From Bacillota bacterium (GTDB lineage Bacteria; Bacillota; Limnochordia; Limnochordales; ZCTH02-B6), in contig PKQR01000047.1 of assembly GCA_017578085.1 (NCBI GenBank), forward strand, positions 1-13,520: 13,520 nt of DNA. Reading direction: 5' to 3'. Shown here in pieces: positions 1 to 7,043 of the stretch. Under the pieces are notes generated by a model. It saw only the letters and a program-made list of their open reading frames with translations. It was not told the DNA's origin and did no database searches. Both the position numbers and the translations under genes were made by a program. How positions within the stretch are numbered: position 1 is the first letter of the stretch; each line of letters begins with the position of its first letter.

Positions 1-1109
1 CCTTCGCGGTGTTCCCGTGGCGCAACCACGCCGATGGGGCGACGGCCCGGTTCATCTGCGACGTATACCGCCCGGACGGCACGCCTTTTGAAGGCGACCC
101 GCGCTTCGTGCTCAAGCGGGCGCTCAAAGAGGCGGCCGACCTTGGATTCACGGTAAACGCAGGCCCCGAGGCAGAGTTCTTCCTCTTCCGCCGCGACGCG
201 GAAGGACGGCCGACCACCATCACCCACGACGCCGGCGGGTACTTTGACCTCGGTCCCGTCGAGCGCGGCGAGGACGTGCGGCGCGACATCATCACCACGC
301 TGGACACGATGGGCTTCAACGTCGAAGCGTCGCACCACGAGGTCGCCATCGGCCAGCACGAAATCGACTTCGAATACGACGACGCGCTGACCACCGCAGA
401 CAGGCTGGTGACGTTCAAGTTCGTCACCCGCGTCATCGCCGACATGCACGGCCTGCACGCGACGTTCATGCCGAAACCGATTTACGGCATCAACGGCTCC
501 GGCATGCACACGCACCTGAGCCTGTCCAAGGACGGCCAGAACGCCTTTGCCGATGACAGCGACGAGTTGGGCCTGAGCAAGATCGCGTACCAGTTTATTG
601 CGGGGCTCCTGGCCCACGCCCGCGGGTTCACCGCCATCACCAACCCCTTGGTCAACTCGTACAAGCGGCTGGTGCCGGGCTACGAAGCGCCTGTGTACAT
701 CGCCTGGTCGGCCAAGAACCGCAGCGCCCTCATACGCGTGCCGGCTGCCCGGGGCAAGGCCAGCCGTGTCGAGCTGCGCTCGCCGGACCCGTCGTGCAAC
801 CCGTACCTGGCCTTCGCAGCCATCGTCGCTGCAGGCCTGGACGGCATCAAGAAGGGCCTCGTGCCGCCGCCGCAGGTCACGCAGAACATCTATCACATGA
901 CGGTTGAAGAGCGTAAGGAAAAGGGCATCGACAGCCTGCCGGGAAGCCTGGAGGAGGCGCTGGAGTGCTTCCTCGCCGACAAGGTCATCGTCGACGCCAT
1001 GGGCCCGCATGTGGTGGACGCTTTCCTGCGGGCCAAGCGGGCCGAGTGGGACGCCTACCGCACGCAGGTGCACCAGTGGGAGCTGGACGAGTACCTGGCC
1101 AGGTACTAA
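1..1109 (+). CDS. glnA: Glutamine synthetase type I (GSI-alpha-like), 5'-truncated by window edge
   Basis: ATP-dependent ligation of ammonia to glutamate giving glutamine, in the cytoplasm; the family forms dodecamers. The reading frame is open from base 3 and lacks a true start. About 369 residues are present of the usual ~445, so roughly 75 N-terminal residues lie upstream. Family motifs visible are ARFICDVYRPDGTPFEGDPR, the metal and glutamate site run AGPEAEFFLF, SHHEVAIGQHEIDF, the ATP-site NGSGMHTHLSL, and NSYKRLVPGYEAP, which carries the flap glutamate. It ends with the DEYLARY-type C-terminus usual for Bacillus-like enzymes. The tyrosine adenylylation segment of GSI-beta enzymes is not evident, so feedback inhibition and GlnR-type control are more likely; that is family knowledge, and the promoter is outside the window. 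Identity is very secure. Confidence 0.97.
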   Translation, partial: FAVFPWRNHADGATARFICDVYRPDGTPFEGDPRFVLKRALKEAADLGFTVNAGPEAEFFLFRRDAEGRPTTITHDAGGYFDLGPVERGEDVRRDIITTLDTMGFNVEASHHEVAIGQHEIDFEYDDALTTADRLVTFKFVTRVIADMHGLHATFMPKPIYGINGSGMHTHLSLSKDGQNAFADDSDELGLSKIAYQFIAGLLAHARGFTAITNPLVNSYKRLVPGYEAPVYIAWSAKNRSALIRVPAARGKASRVELRSPDPSCNPYLAFAAIVAAGLDGIKKGLVPPPQVTQNIYHMTVEERKEKGIDSLPGSLEEALECFLADKVIVDAMGPHVVDAFLRAKRAEWDAYRTQVHQWELDEYLARY

Positions 1110-1132
1110 CGGACAACGCGTGCAACCCGGGT

Positions 1133-1150
1133 CGTGCCCGCCAGGGCACG
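1133..1150 (+). terminator. Short GC hairpin just after glnA (possible weak terminator)
   Basis: A perfect 7-bp inverted repeat, CGTGCCC (1133-1139) and GGGCACG (1144-1150) with loop GCCA, starts 24 bases after the glnA stop. No T-run follows, so it is not a classical intrinsic terminator. It may stabilise the 3' end of the glnA mRNA or be chance in GC-rich sequence. Confidence 0.3.
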
Positions 1151-1154
1151 GCCT

Positions 1155-1231
1155 GGGGTGTACGTGGGGTCTTCCCGGGGTTTCCCGGGGGTGTGCCGGG
1201 CGTGTCCCGGGTGGACGAGCGGGTTCTTCCC
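1155..1231 (+). repeat. Degenerate 11-bp tandem array, G-run phased
   Basis: Consecutive 11-base units begin at 1155, 1166, 1177, 1188 and 1199 and read GGGGTGTACGT, GGGGTCTTCCC, GGGGTTTCCCG, GGGGTGTGCCG and GGCGTGTCCCG. A decayed unit follows, then GGGTTCTTCCC at 1221-1231, which differs from unit 2 at one base. The first four G-runs (1155-1158, 1166-1169, 1177-1180, 1187-1191) are separated by 7, 7 and 6 bases and satisfy the canonical G-quadruplex pattern on the sense strand, although CCCGGG self-pairing would compete. The array fills most of the glnA-dapF gap. I see no coding sense in it. Confidence 0.65.
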
Positions 1232-1255
1232 AAAGCCGGACCGGCCGTCGACGGC

Positions 1256-1273
1256 GCCGGCGGAAACGCCGGC
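1256..1273 (+). other. GAAA-tetraloop hairpin in the dapF leader
   Basis: GCCGGCG (1256-1262) and CGCCGGC (1267-1273) form a perfect 7-bp stem closed by GAAA, a stable GNRA-type loop in RNA. It sits 18 bases before the G-rich ribosome binding site of dapF. It could be a processing, stability or translation-control element. No T-run follows, so it is not a terminator. Confidence 0.35.
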
Positions 1274-1305
1274 ACGTTCCGGCTGCAGCCAGGGGGGGTC
1301 GGCAA

Positions 1306-2226
1306 ATGCGTTTTGCCAAGCTGCATGGGCTGGGCAACAGCTACGTCTACATCGATCTTGTGACCCAGCCTGAGCCGGCCATCGACTGGCCCGCCTTGGC
1401 CCGCAGGGTGAGCGACCCGGGCTTTGGCATCGGATCCGACGGGCTCATCCTCATCCTTCCTTCGGACCGGGCTGACCTGCGCATGCGCATGTTCAACGCG
1501 GACGGGAGCGAGGGCGAGATGTGCGGCAACGGCATCCGCTGCCTCGCCCGCTATGCCGCCGACACCGGCCTGATCCAGGGAAACCGCCTGCAGGTCGAGA
1601 CGCTTGCGGGCGTTCGACATCTCGAACTCATCCGCCGCGGGGATTCCGTGACTGCGGTGCGGGTGGACATGGGCGAGCCGCGGCTGAAGCCGGCTGAGAT
1701 CCCCGTGAACTTGGTGCAGGCGCCAGCGGGCGATGGCGTTGGAGCCCCCGACCGGTTGAACGACGGCCCGATCATCGACGCACCCCTGCCCGTCGACGGC
1801 GAGATTTACCGCGTGACCGCAGTGTCCATGGGCAATCCCCACTGCGTCTTGCTGGTGGGTGACGTGAACGACGCGCCGGTCCGCACCCTGGGCCCGCGCA
1901 TCGAGCGCCATCCCGCGTTTCCCCAAGGCGTCAACGTGGAGTTTATCCAGGTCGTCAACGGCGGGCACCTGCGCATGCGGGTGTGGGAGCGAGGCAGCGG
2001 CGAGACGTACGCCTGCGGTACGGGCGCCTGCGCCGCCGCGGTGGCGACCCATCTATTGAACCTGACGGGGCGGCGGGTGACGGTCCGCATGGTGGGCGGC
2101 GAGCTCGAGGTTGAATGGGCGTCCGACGGGCACGTGTACATGTCCGGCCCGTGCGAAACCGTCTGCACCGGAGAGCTAAGCGACGAGTGGCTCCGCTCCA
2201 ACAGCGGGCTCGGCCGGCACCCGTGA
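1306..2226 (+). CDS. dapF: Diaminopimelate epimerase
   Basis: Cofactor-independent epimerisation of LL-diaminopimelate to meso-diaminopimelate by a two-cysteine mechanism, for lysine and peptidoglycan. The 306-residue product begins MRFAKLHGLGNSYVYID, the standard DapF opening. The two catalytic cysteines are both present: Cys73 in EMCGNGIRC and Cys237 in SGETYACGTGAC. SMGNPHCV near residues 174-181 is also conserved. The ATG at 1306 follows a G-rich Shine-Dalgarno-like run (1291-1298); the open frame extends far upstream but without family similarity. The protein is somewhat longer than the usual ~275-290 residues because of a loop around residues 134-155, rich in Ala, Gly, Asp and Pro. The next gene, dapL, catalyses the preceding step, so the pair is functionally coherent. 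Confidence 0.97.
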   Translation: MRFAKLHGLGNSYVYIDLVTQPEPAIDWPALARRVSDPGFGIGSDGLILILPSDRADLRMRMFNADGSEGEMCGNGIRCLARYAADTGLIQGNRLQVETLAGVRHLELIRRGDSVTAVRVDMGEPRLKPAEIPVNLVQAPAGDGVGAPDRLNDGPIIDAPLPVDGEIYRVTAVSMGNPHCVLLVGDVNDAPVRTLGPRIERHPAFPQGVNVEFIQVVNGGHLRMRVWERGSGETYACGTGACAAAVATHLLNLTGRRVTVRMVGGELEVEWASDGHVYMSGPCETVCTGELSDEWLRSNSGLGRHP

Positions 2227-2254
2227 CGGGCTTGCCGCCGGCAACCCCACCCGC

Positions 2255-2296
2255 GCAAGGCACACATAGCAAGACACACAGAGCAAGACACACAGA
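2255..2296 (+). repeat. Three tandem 14-bp units between dapF and dapL
   Basis: GCAAGGCACACATA (2255-2268) is followed by two identical copies of GCAAGACACACAGA (2269-2282 and 2283-2296). The first unit differs at two positions. The array is purine/CA-rich in an otherwise GC-rich stretch. It lies 53-94 bases before the dapL start, inside the probable dapF-dapL transcript. Confidence 0.8.
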
Positions 2297-2348
2297 CCGG
2301 AACAGGAGCGGCCCGTGAGCGGAGCGCCGGGGGAAGGGGCGTCCGGTC

Positions 2349-3593
2349 ATGACAGAAGGCGTTGTTCGTGGCCTTTTGGCTGAGCGCATCGGCGGGGCGA
2401 GCTTTGGCCTGGGAGGCAAGACCTACAAGTTCGCGCGCATCAAGGCGGCTGTGGCCGCGGCGCGGCAGGCCCACCCCGGGGTGGAGCTCATTGACATGGG
2501 CGTGGGCGAACCCGATCAGATGGCAGACGCTTCCGTCGTGGCGGAGCTTGCGGCTCAGGCGGCCAAGCCGGAAAACCGCTTCTACGCCGACAACGGCATT
2601 ATGCCCTTCCGGGAAGCGGCTTGCCGCTACATGGCCCGCACGTACGGCGTAGGTTGGCTGGACACGGAAAGGCACATCTGCCCCAGCATCGGCTCCAAGC
2701 CCGCCCTGGCCCTATTACCGCTGGCCTTCATCAACCCGGGTGACATCACCGTCACCACCGTTCCGGGCTACCCGGTGATCGCCACCTACACGAGGTACCT
2801 GGGCGGCGAGGTAGTGGAGCTTCCCCTGCTGCCGGAAAACGGCTTCCTGCCGGACCTGGAGCGCCTCACTCCCGAGCAGCGGCGCCGGGCGAAGCTGCTC
2901 TATCTCAACTACCCCAACAACCCCACCGGGGCCGTGGCCAACCGGGCTTTTTTTGAGAGCGTCATCGATTTCGCCCGCCGGCACCAGATTCTGGTGGTCC
3001 ACGACGCCGCCTACGGCGCCCTCGTCTTTGACGGGGAGAAACCCTTGAGCATCCTTTCAATCCCGGGAGCGGAGGAGGTGGCCGTTGAGGTCCACTCCAT
3101 CTCCAAGGCCTTCAACATGACCGGGTGGCGTCTAGGCTGGGTGTGCGGCAACGAGCTGGCCGTGAAAGCTTTTGCGGAAGTGAAGGACAACACCGACTCC
3201 GGCCAGTTCCGGGCCATCCAGTGGGCGGCCATCCGGGCCCTCGAGCAGCCCGAGATCACCGCGGCCGCCTGCCGGCGCTACAGCCGGCGCATGGATATGC
3301 TCACGGAGGCCTTAAGGGCGGCCGGCTTCCCGGCGAAAAAGTCCCGCGGGAGCTTCTACATGTACGTGCCCGCGCCTCGGGGCACCCGGGACGGCCAGCG
3401 TTTCCCGACGGCCGCGGATTTCTCCGAATGGCTCATCACCCACAAGCTCATCGCCACCGTTCCCTGGGACGAGGCGGGCGCCTATGTACGCTTCTCCGTC
3501 ACCTTTGAAGCCAAAGACGAAGCCGACGAGCGCCGCGTCATCGACGAGGTCCGTCGCCGGCTTGCCTCGACCGGCTACATCTTTGACGCATGA
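2349..3593 (+). CDS. dapL: LL-diaminopimelate aminotransferase (class I/II PLP enzyme)
   Basis: Converts tetrahydrodipicolinate and glutamate directly to LL-diaminopimelate, bypassing the acyl-blocked DapD/DapC/DapE steps. The 414-residue protein is a fold-type I PLP aminotransferase. It has the N-terminal DMGVGEPDQ motif, the cofactor-phosphate loop near SIGSKPALALL, NYPNNPTG (about 187-194), HDAAYG (Asp219 and Tyr222 contacting PLP), the Schiff-base lysine Lys253 in SISKAFNMTGWRLGW, and a C-terminal substrate arginine near 381 in YVRFSV. ATG 2349 is the first start after an in-frame stop at 2316 and has GGGGAAGGGG about nine bases upstream. The closest alternative is another subgroup-1 aminotransferase. 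The GEPDQM opening, the length and the adjacent dapF make DapL much the best call. Confidence 0.9.
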   Translation: MTEGVVRGLLAERIGGASFGLGGKTYKFARIKAAVAAARQAHPGVELIDMGVGEPDQMADASVVAELAAQAAKPENRFYADNGIMPFREAACRYMARTYGVGWLDTERHICPSIGSKPALALLPLAFINPGDITVTTVPGYPVIATYTRYLGGEVVELPLLPENGFLPDLERLTPEQRRRAKLLYLNYPNNPTGAVANRAFFESVIDFARRHQILVVHDAAYGALVFDGEKPLSILSIPGAEEVAVEVHSISKAFNMTGWRLGWVCGNELAVKAFAEVKDNTDSGQFRAIQWAAIRALEQPEITAAACRRYSRRMDMLTEALRAAGFPAKKSRGSFYMYVPAPRGTRDGQRFPTAADFSEWLITHKLIATVPWDEAGAYVRFSVTFEAKDEADERRVIDEVRRRLASTGYIFDA

Positions 3594-3629
3594 CTGGCAA
3601 CTGGCATGCACGCGCCCTGTCCCTGAGAC

Positions 3630-6600
3630 TTACGCAGGCTTAGGTGAAGACTGAGATCCGGGTAGGGGCTCCTGGGCCGCCGGGGTGACCAGCGACATGC
3701 CGCCCGGCTCCAACCCGTGCGGGGACAGCCGCCGCATCTCCCTGGCCCGCTCCCTAGCCCGCTCCTTGTAGCGCTTCTGCATGCTGCGCACCTGCCAGCC
3801 GCCGCGCTTGCGCCAGGCGGTGATGGCCTGGGCGGCCAGGTGCGCCCCGAAGCCGGTCGTGTAGAGCGGCACGCCGAAGCGTATCGCCCGCTCCCGCAGC
3901 GCTCTCCCCGGCCGCGGGGTCTGCCCCGGGTCGGGCAAGCTCACGAGCAGTTGGATTTCGCCGCGCTCGATCGCCTGCGCGGCCGCCGCCTCGTCCATGA
4001 TCCCCGTCGCAATGCCCTGGCTTTCCAAGTAAGCCGATGTCGCCGCGTCTGCGACGAGGTCAAAGCCCAATTCTTTGAGTTCGCGCACCGCCGGCAAGAG
4101 CGACTCCATCCGCACCGGGCCCGCGTGGAGGTACACCGTGCCCTGGTCCGGCAGGCGCGACCCGGCCGCCGCCTGCGCCTTCCAGTACGCGAGGGCCAAA
4201 TCTTTGCCCCAAGCCATCACTTCGCCGGTAGAGCGCATCTCCGGGCCCAGCACCGGATCGACCCCGTCGAACTTGACAAATGGGAAGACGACCTCCTTGA
4301 CCGCAACCTCACCCTTAGGCTCCGGCAGCCGCGGGGGCAGGTCCAGAGGCGCCCCAAGCATGACCCTCGTGGCCACCTGGGCCAAGGGCACGCCCACCGC
4401 TTTGCTCACGAAGGGCACGGTGCGGGACGCCCGCGGGTTGACCTCAAGGACGTACAGCTCATCGCCCGTCCAGGCGAACTGCACGTTCATGAGGCCCACC
4501 ACCTTCAGGGCTTTGGCCAGGACCGTCACCTGCCGGCACACTTCTTCAGCCACCGCGGCCGGCAGCCGCGTCGCCGGCAACGAACATGCGCTGTCGCCCG
4601 AGTGGACGCCGGCTTCTTCGACGTGCTCCAGGATACCGCCGATCGTCACCCGCACGCCGTCGCAGACCGCGTCCACATCCAGCTCGATGGCGCCCTGGAG
4701 GTAAGCGTCGATAAGGATGGGCTGCGCCGGGTCGACGGCGGCCGCGGCCGCCACGTAGCGCTCCAGGTGCTCCTCGTGGTAGACGATCTCCATCGCCCGG
4801 CCGCCGAGGACGTAGGACGGGCGCACCAGCACCGGGTATCCGAGCTTGCGGGCAGCGACCTTGGCCTCCTCCACCGAATGGACCGTGACCCCGGGCGCCT
4901 GCTTGAGCCCGAGCTCATTGAGAAGCCGCTGGAACGCCTCCCGGTCTTCGGCCATGTGGATGGACTCGGGCGAGGTGCCGAGAATGGGCACGCCGGCCTG
5001 CTTGAGGGCCATGGCAAGCTTCAGCGGCGTCTGGCCGCCGAACTGCACGATGACCCCGACCGGCTTTTCCACCTCGACGATGTGCAGCACGTCCTCAAGG
5101 GTGAGGGGTTCGAAGTACAGCCGGTCGGAGATGTCGTAGTCGGTGCTGACGGTTTCGGGGTTGCAGTTGACCATGGCCACCGCATACCCCATTTCGCGCG
5201 CCGCGATGGCCGCCTGGACGCAGCAGTAGTCGAACTCAAGGCCCTGCCCGATGCGGTTGGGACCGGCGCCGAGAATCACGATGCTCGGCCGGCTGTCCCG
5301 CCTGGACTCGCTTACCCGCTCGTAGGTCGAGTAGAAGTAGGGCGTGTGCGCTTCAAACTCGCCGGCGCACGTATCGACCAGCTTGTAGGCCGGGCGCACG
5401 CCGTTCGCGAGCCGCACCGCCCGCACGGCCGCTTCCGTCTTGCCCAAGGCCCGGGCGATCTGCGCGTCGGAGAAACCTAGTTCCTTCAATCTCCACAGCC
5501 GCTCGCTCGCCGGTCCTGCTCCCGCTGTGGCAGTGCCGGCGTCTGCTCCGACTGTGGCAGTGCCCGCGTCTGCGCCCGCTGCGGCAGTGCCGGCGTCTGC
5601 TCCCGCCTGCCTGTCGGCCTCCGCCCGGAGGGCCGCTTCCTCCTGGACCACCTCTGCGATCTGTCCTACAAACCACGGGTCGATGCCGCTGAGCTCGGAG
5701 ACCTCCTCTGCAGGAATCCCCAGCTTCAGGGCGCTGACCACCGCCAGCAGCCGCTCGGGCGTAGCGACCTTCAGGGCGGCCCGCACCTGCTCAGGCGTGA
5801 CGGGCTCGCCCATGCCCACCAGGCCCGGCCAACCGGTTTCCAGGGAGCGCATGGCCTTCTGCAGCGCTTCCTTGAAGGTGCGGCCGATGGCCATTACCTC
5901 GCCCACCGCCTTCATCTGGGTGCCCAGCGTGCGGTCGGCATCCGCAAACTTGGCAAAGTCGAAGCGGGGAACTTTGACCACGCAGTAGTCGATGGCGGGT
6001 TCGAACGAAGCCGGCGTCGTCTTGGTGATGTCGTTGGGTATCTCGTCGAGGGTATACCCGACGGCCACGAGGGCGGCGATCTTGGCGATGGGATAGCCGG
6101 TCGCTTTGGACGCCAGGGCCGAGGAGCGGGAGACCCGCGGGTTCATCTCGATGATGACCATGCGCCCGGTGCGGGGTTCCACGGCAAACTGCACGTTCGC
6201 GCCGCCGGTTTCCACGCCGATGGCCTGCAGGCACGTGATGGCCGCGTTGCGCATGGCTTGGTACTCTTTGTCGGTCAGCGTCTGGATCGGCGCCACCGTG
6301 ATGCTGTCGCCCGTATGGACGCCCATGGGGTCCAGGTTTTCGATGGAGCAGACGATGACCACGTTGCCGGCCTTGTCCCGCATGAGCTCCAGCTCATACT
6401 CTTTCCAGCCCAGGGCCGACTCTTCCACCAGCACCGTGTGCACCGGGCTTTCCGCGAGGCCCCGCTGCGCGATGCCCACGAGCTCTTGGCGGTTGTGGGC
6501 GATGCCGCCGCCGGTGCCGCCCAGCGTAAACGACGGCCGGATGATGACGGGATACCCCACCACCTCAGCGAAGGCTTCGGCTTCCGCCACCGTAGACACG

Positions 6601-7043
6601 AGCGCCGAACGCAGCACGTCAAGCCCTGCCGCCCGCATCGTCTCGCGGAAAAGCAGCCTGTCCTCGGCCCGCTCGATTACGTCCGCCGACGCGCCGATGA
6701 GCTCGACGCCAAACTGCTCGAGGATGCCTGCTTTGGCCAGCGCGAAGGCCAGGTTCAAGCCGGTCTGGCCGCCCATGGTGGGCAGGATTGCGTCGGGGCG
6801 CTCCTTGGCGATGACGGCCGTGAGGGCTTCGACAGTGAGGGGTTCGATGTAGGTGGCATCGGCCAGCTCCGGATCAGTCATTATGGTCGCCGGATTGCTG
6901 TTGACCAGGATGACCCGGTAGCCTTCCTTGCGCAGCGCCTTGCACGCCTGCGACCCGGAGTAATCAAACTCGCAGGCCTGGCCGATGACGATGGGCCCGG
7001 AGCCGATGATCAGGATGCTGTGGATGTCGGTCCGCTTGGGCAT
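3630..7043 (-). CDS. carB: Carbamoyl-phosphate synthase large subunit
   Basis: Makes carbamoyl phosphate from bicarbonate, two ATP and ammonia channelled from CarA, for arginine and pyrimidines. The 1137 residues are long against ~1070. Order: first ATP-grasp unit (about 1-400; GSGPIVIGQACEFDYSG, RPSFTLGGTGGGI, EMNPRVSRSSALASKATGYP), oligomerisation region (about 400-560), second ATP-grasp unit (about 585-960; GAGPNRIGQGLEFDYCC, RPSYVLGGRAMEI, EVNPRASRTVPFVSKAVGVP), and a C-terminal MGS-like allosteric domain. Two oddities explain the extra length: an Ala/Gly/Thr-rich insertion of nine-residue repeats at about 481-511, and a basic then Pro/Ser-rich tail of about 40 residues after RSMQ. ATG 7043 shares its A with the carA stop (TGATG), implying translational coupling. 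It converges on dapL with only 36 bases between the stop codons. Confidence 0.97.
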   Translation of the reverse strand: MPKRTDIHSILIIGSGPIVIGQACEFDYSGSQACKALRKEGYRVILVNSNPATIMTDPELADATYIEPLTVEALTAVIAKERPDAILPTMGGQTGLNLAFALAKAGILEQFGVELIGASADVIERAEDRLLFRETMRAAGLDVLRSALVSTVAEAEAFAEVVGYPVIIRPSFTLGGTGGGIAHNRQELVGIAQRGLAESPVHTVLVEESALGWKEYELELMRDKAGNVVIVCSIENLDPMGVHTGDSITVAPIQTLTDKEYQAMRNAAITCLQAIGVETGGANVQFAVEPRTGRMVIIEMNPRVSRSSALASKATGYPIAKIAALVAVGYTLDEIPNDITKTTPASFEPAIDYCVVKVPRFDFAKFADADRTLGTQMKAVGEVMAIGRTFKEALQKAMRSLETGWPGLVGMGEPVTPEQVRAALKVATPERLLAVVSALKLGIPAEEVSELSGIDPWFVGQIAEVVQEEAALRAEADRQAGADAGTAAAGADAGTATVGADAGTATAGAGPASERLWRLKELGFSDAQIARALGKTEAAVRAVRLANGVRPAYKLVDTCAGEFEAHTPYFYSTYERVSESRRDSRPSIVILGAGPNRIGQGLEFDYCCVQAAIAAREMGYAVAMVNCNPETVSTDYDISDRLYFEPLTLEDVLHIVEVEKPVGVIVQFGGQTPLKLAMALKQAGVPILGTSPESIHMAEDREAFQRLLNELGLKQAPGVTVHSVEEAKVAARKLGYPVLVRPSYVLGGRAMEIVYHEEHLERYVAAAAAVDPAQPILIDAYLQGAIELDVDAVCDGVRVTIGGILEHVEEAGVHSGDSACSLPATRLPAAVAEEVCRQVTVLAKALKVVGLMNVQFAWTGDELYVLEVNPRASRTVPFVSKAVGVPLAQVATRVMLGAPLDLPPRLPEPKGEVAVKEVVFPFVKFDGVDPVLGPEMRSTGEVMAWGKDLALAYWKAQAAAGSRLPDQGTVYLHAGPVRMESLLPAVRELKELGFDLVADAATSAYLESQGIATGIMDEAAAAQAIERGEIQLLVSLPDPGQTPRPGRALRERAIRFGVPLYTTGFGAHLAAQAITAWRKRGGWQVRSMQKRYKERARERAREMRRLSPHGLEPGGMSLVTPAAQEPLPGSQSSPKPA
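5518..5607 (-). repeat. 27-bp in-frame tandem repeat inside carB
   Basis: Three 27-base units occupy 5518-5544, 5545-5571 and 5572-5598, followed by a 9-base partial copy to 5607. On the coding (-) strand they encode GADAGTAAA, GADAGTATV and GADAGTATA, then the degenerate GAGPA. The units differ by only a few bases each, indicating recent slippage or selection for uniformity. Because 27 is a multiple of three, copy-number change preserves the CarB frame. The insert lies in the linker of the oligomerisation domain between QEEAALRAEAD and ERLWRLKELGFSD. Confidence 0.9.

Noticed and set aside
904..1305. Upstream extension of the dapF frame through the end of glnA
   Set aside because: The part before 1306 overlaps glnA and the 11-bp array and has no DapF similarity; MRFAKLHGLGNSY is the family N-terminus.
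985..2052. Long minus-strand open frame (355 codons) opposite dapF
   Set aside because: It is antisense to a clear dapF; its His/Ala/Gly-rich composition is what a GC-rich gene gives on the other strand, and no domain is recognisable.
5353..5676. Separate small gene or glycine-rich protein read from the repeat region of carB
   Set aside because: It is the same 27-bp repeat read in another frame; the carB frame is continuous and conserved on both sides.
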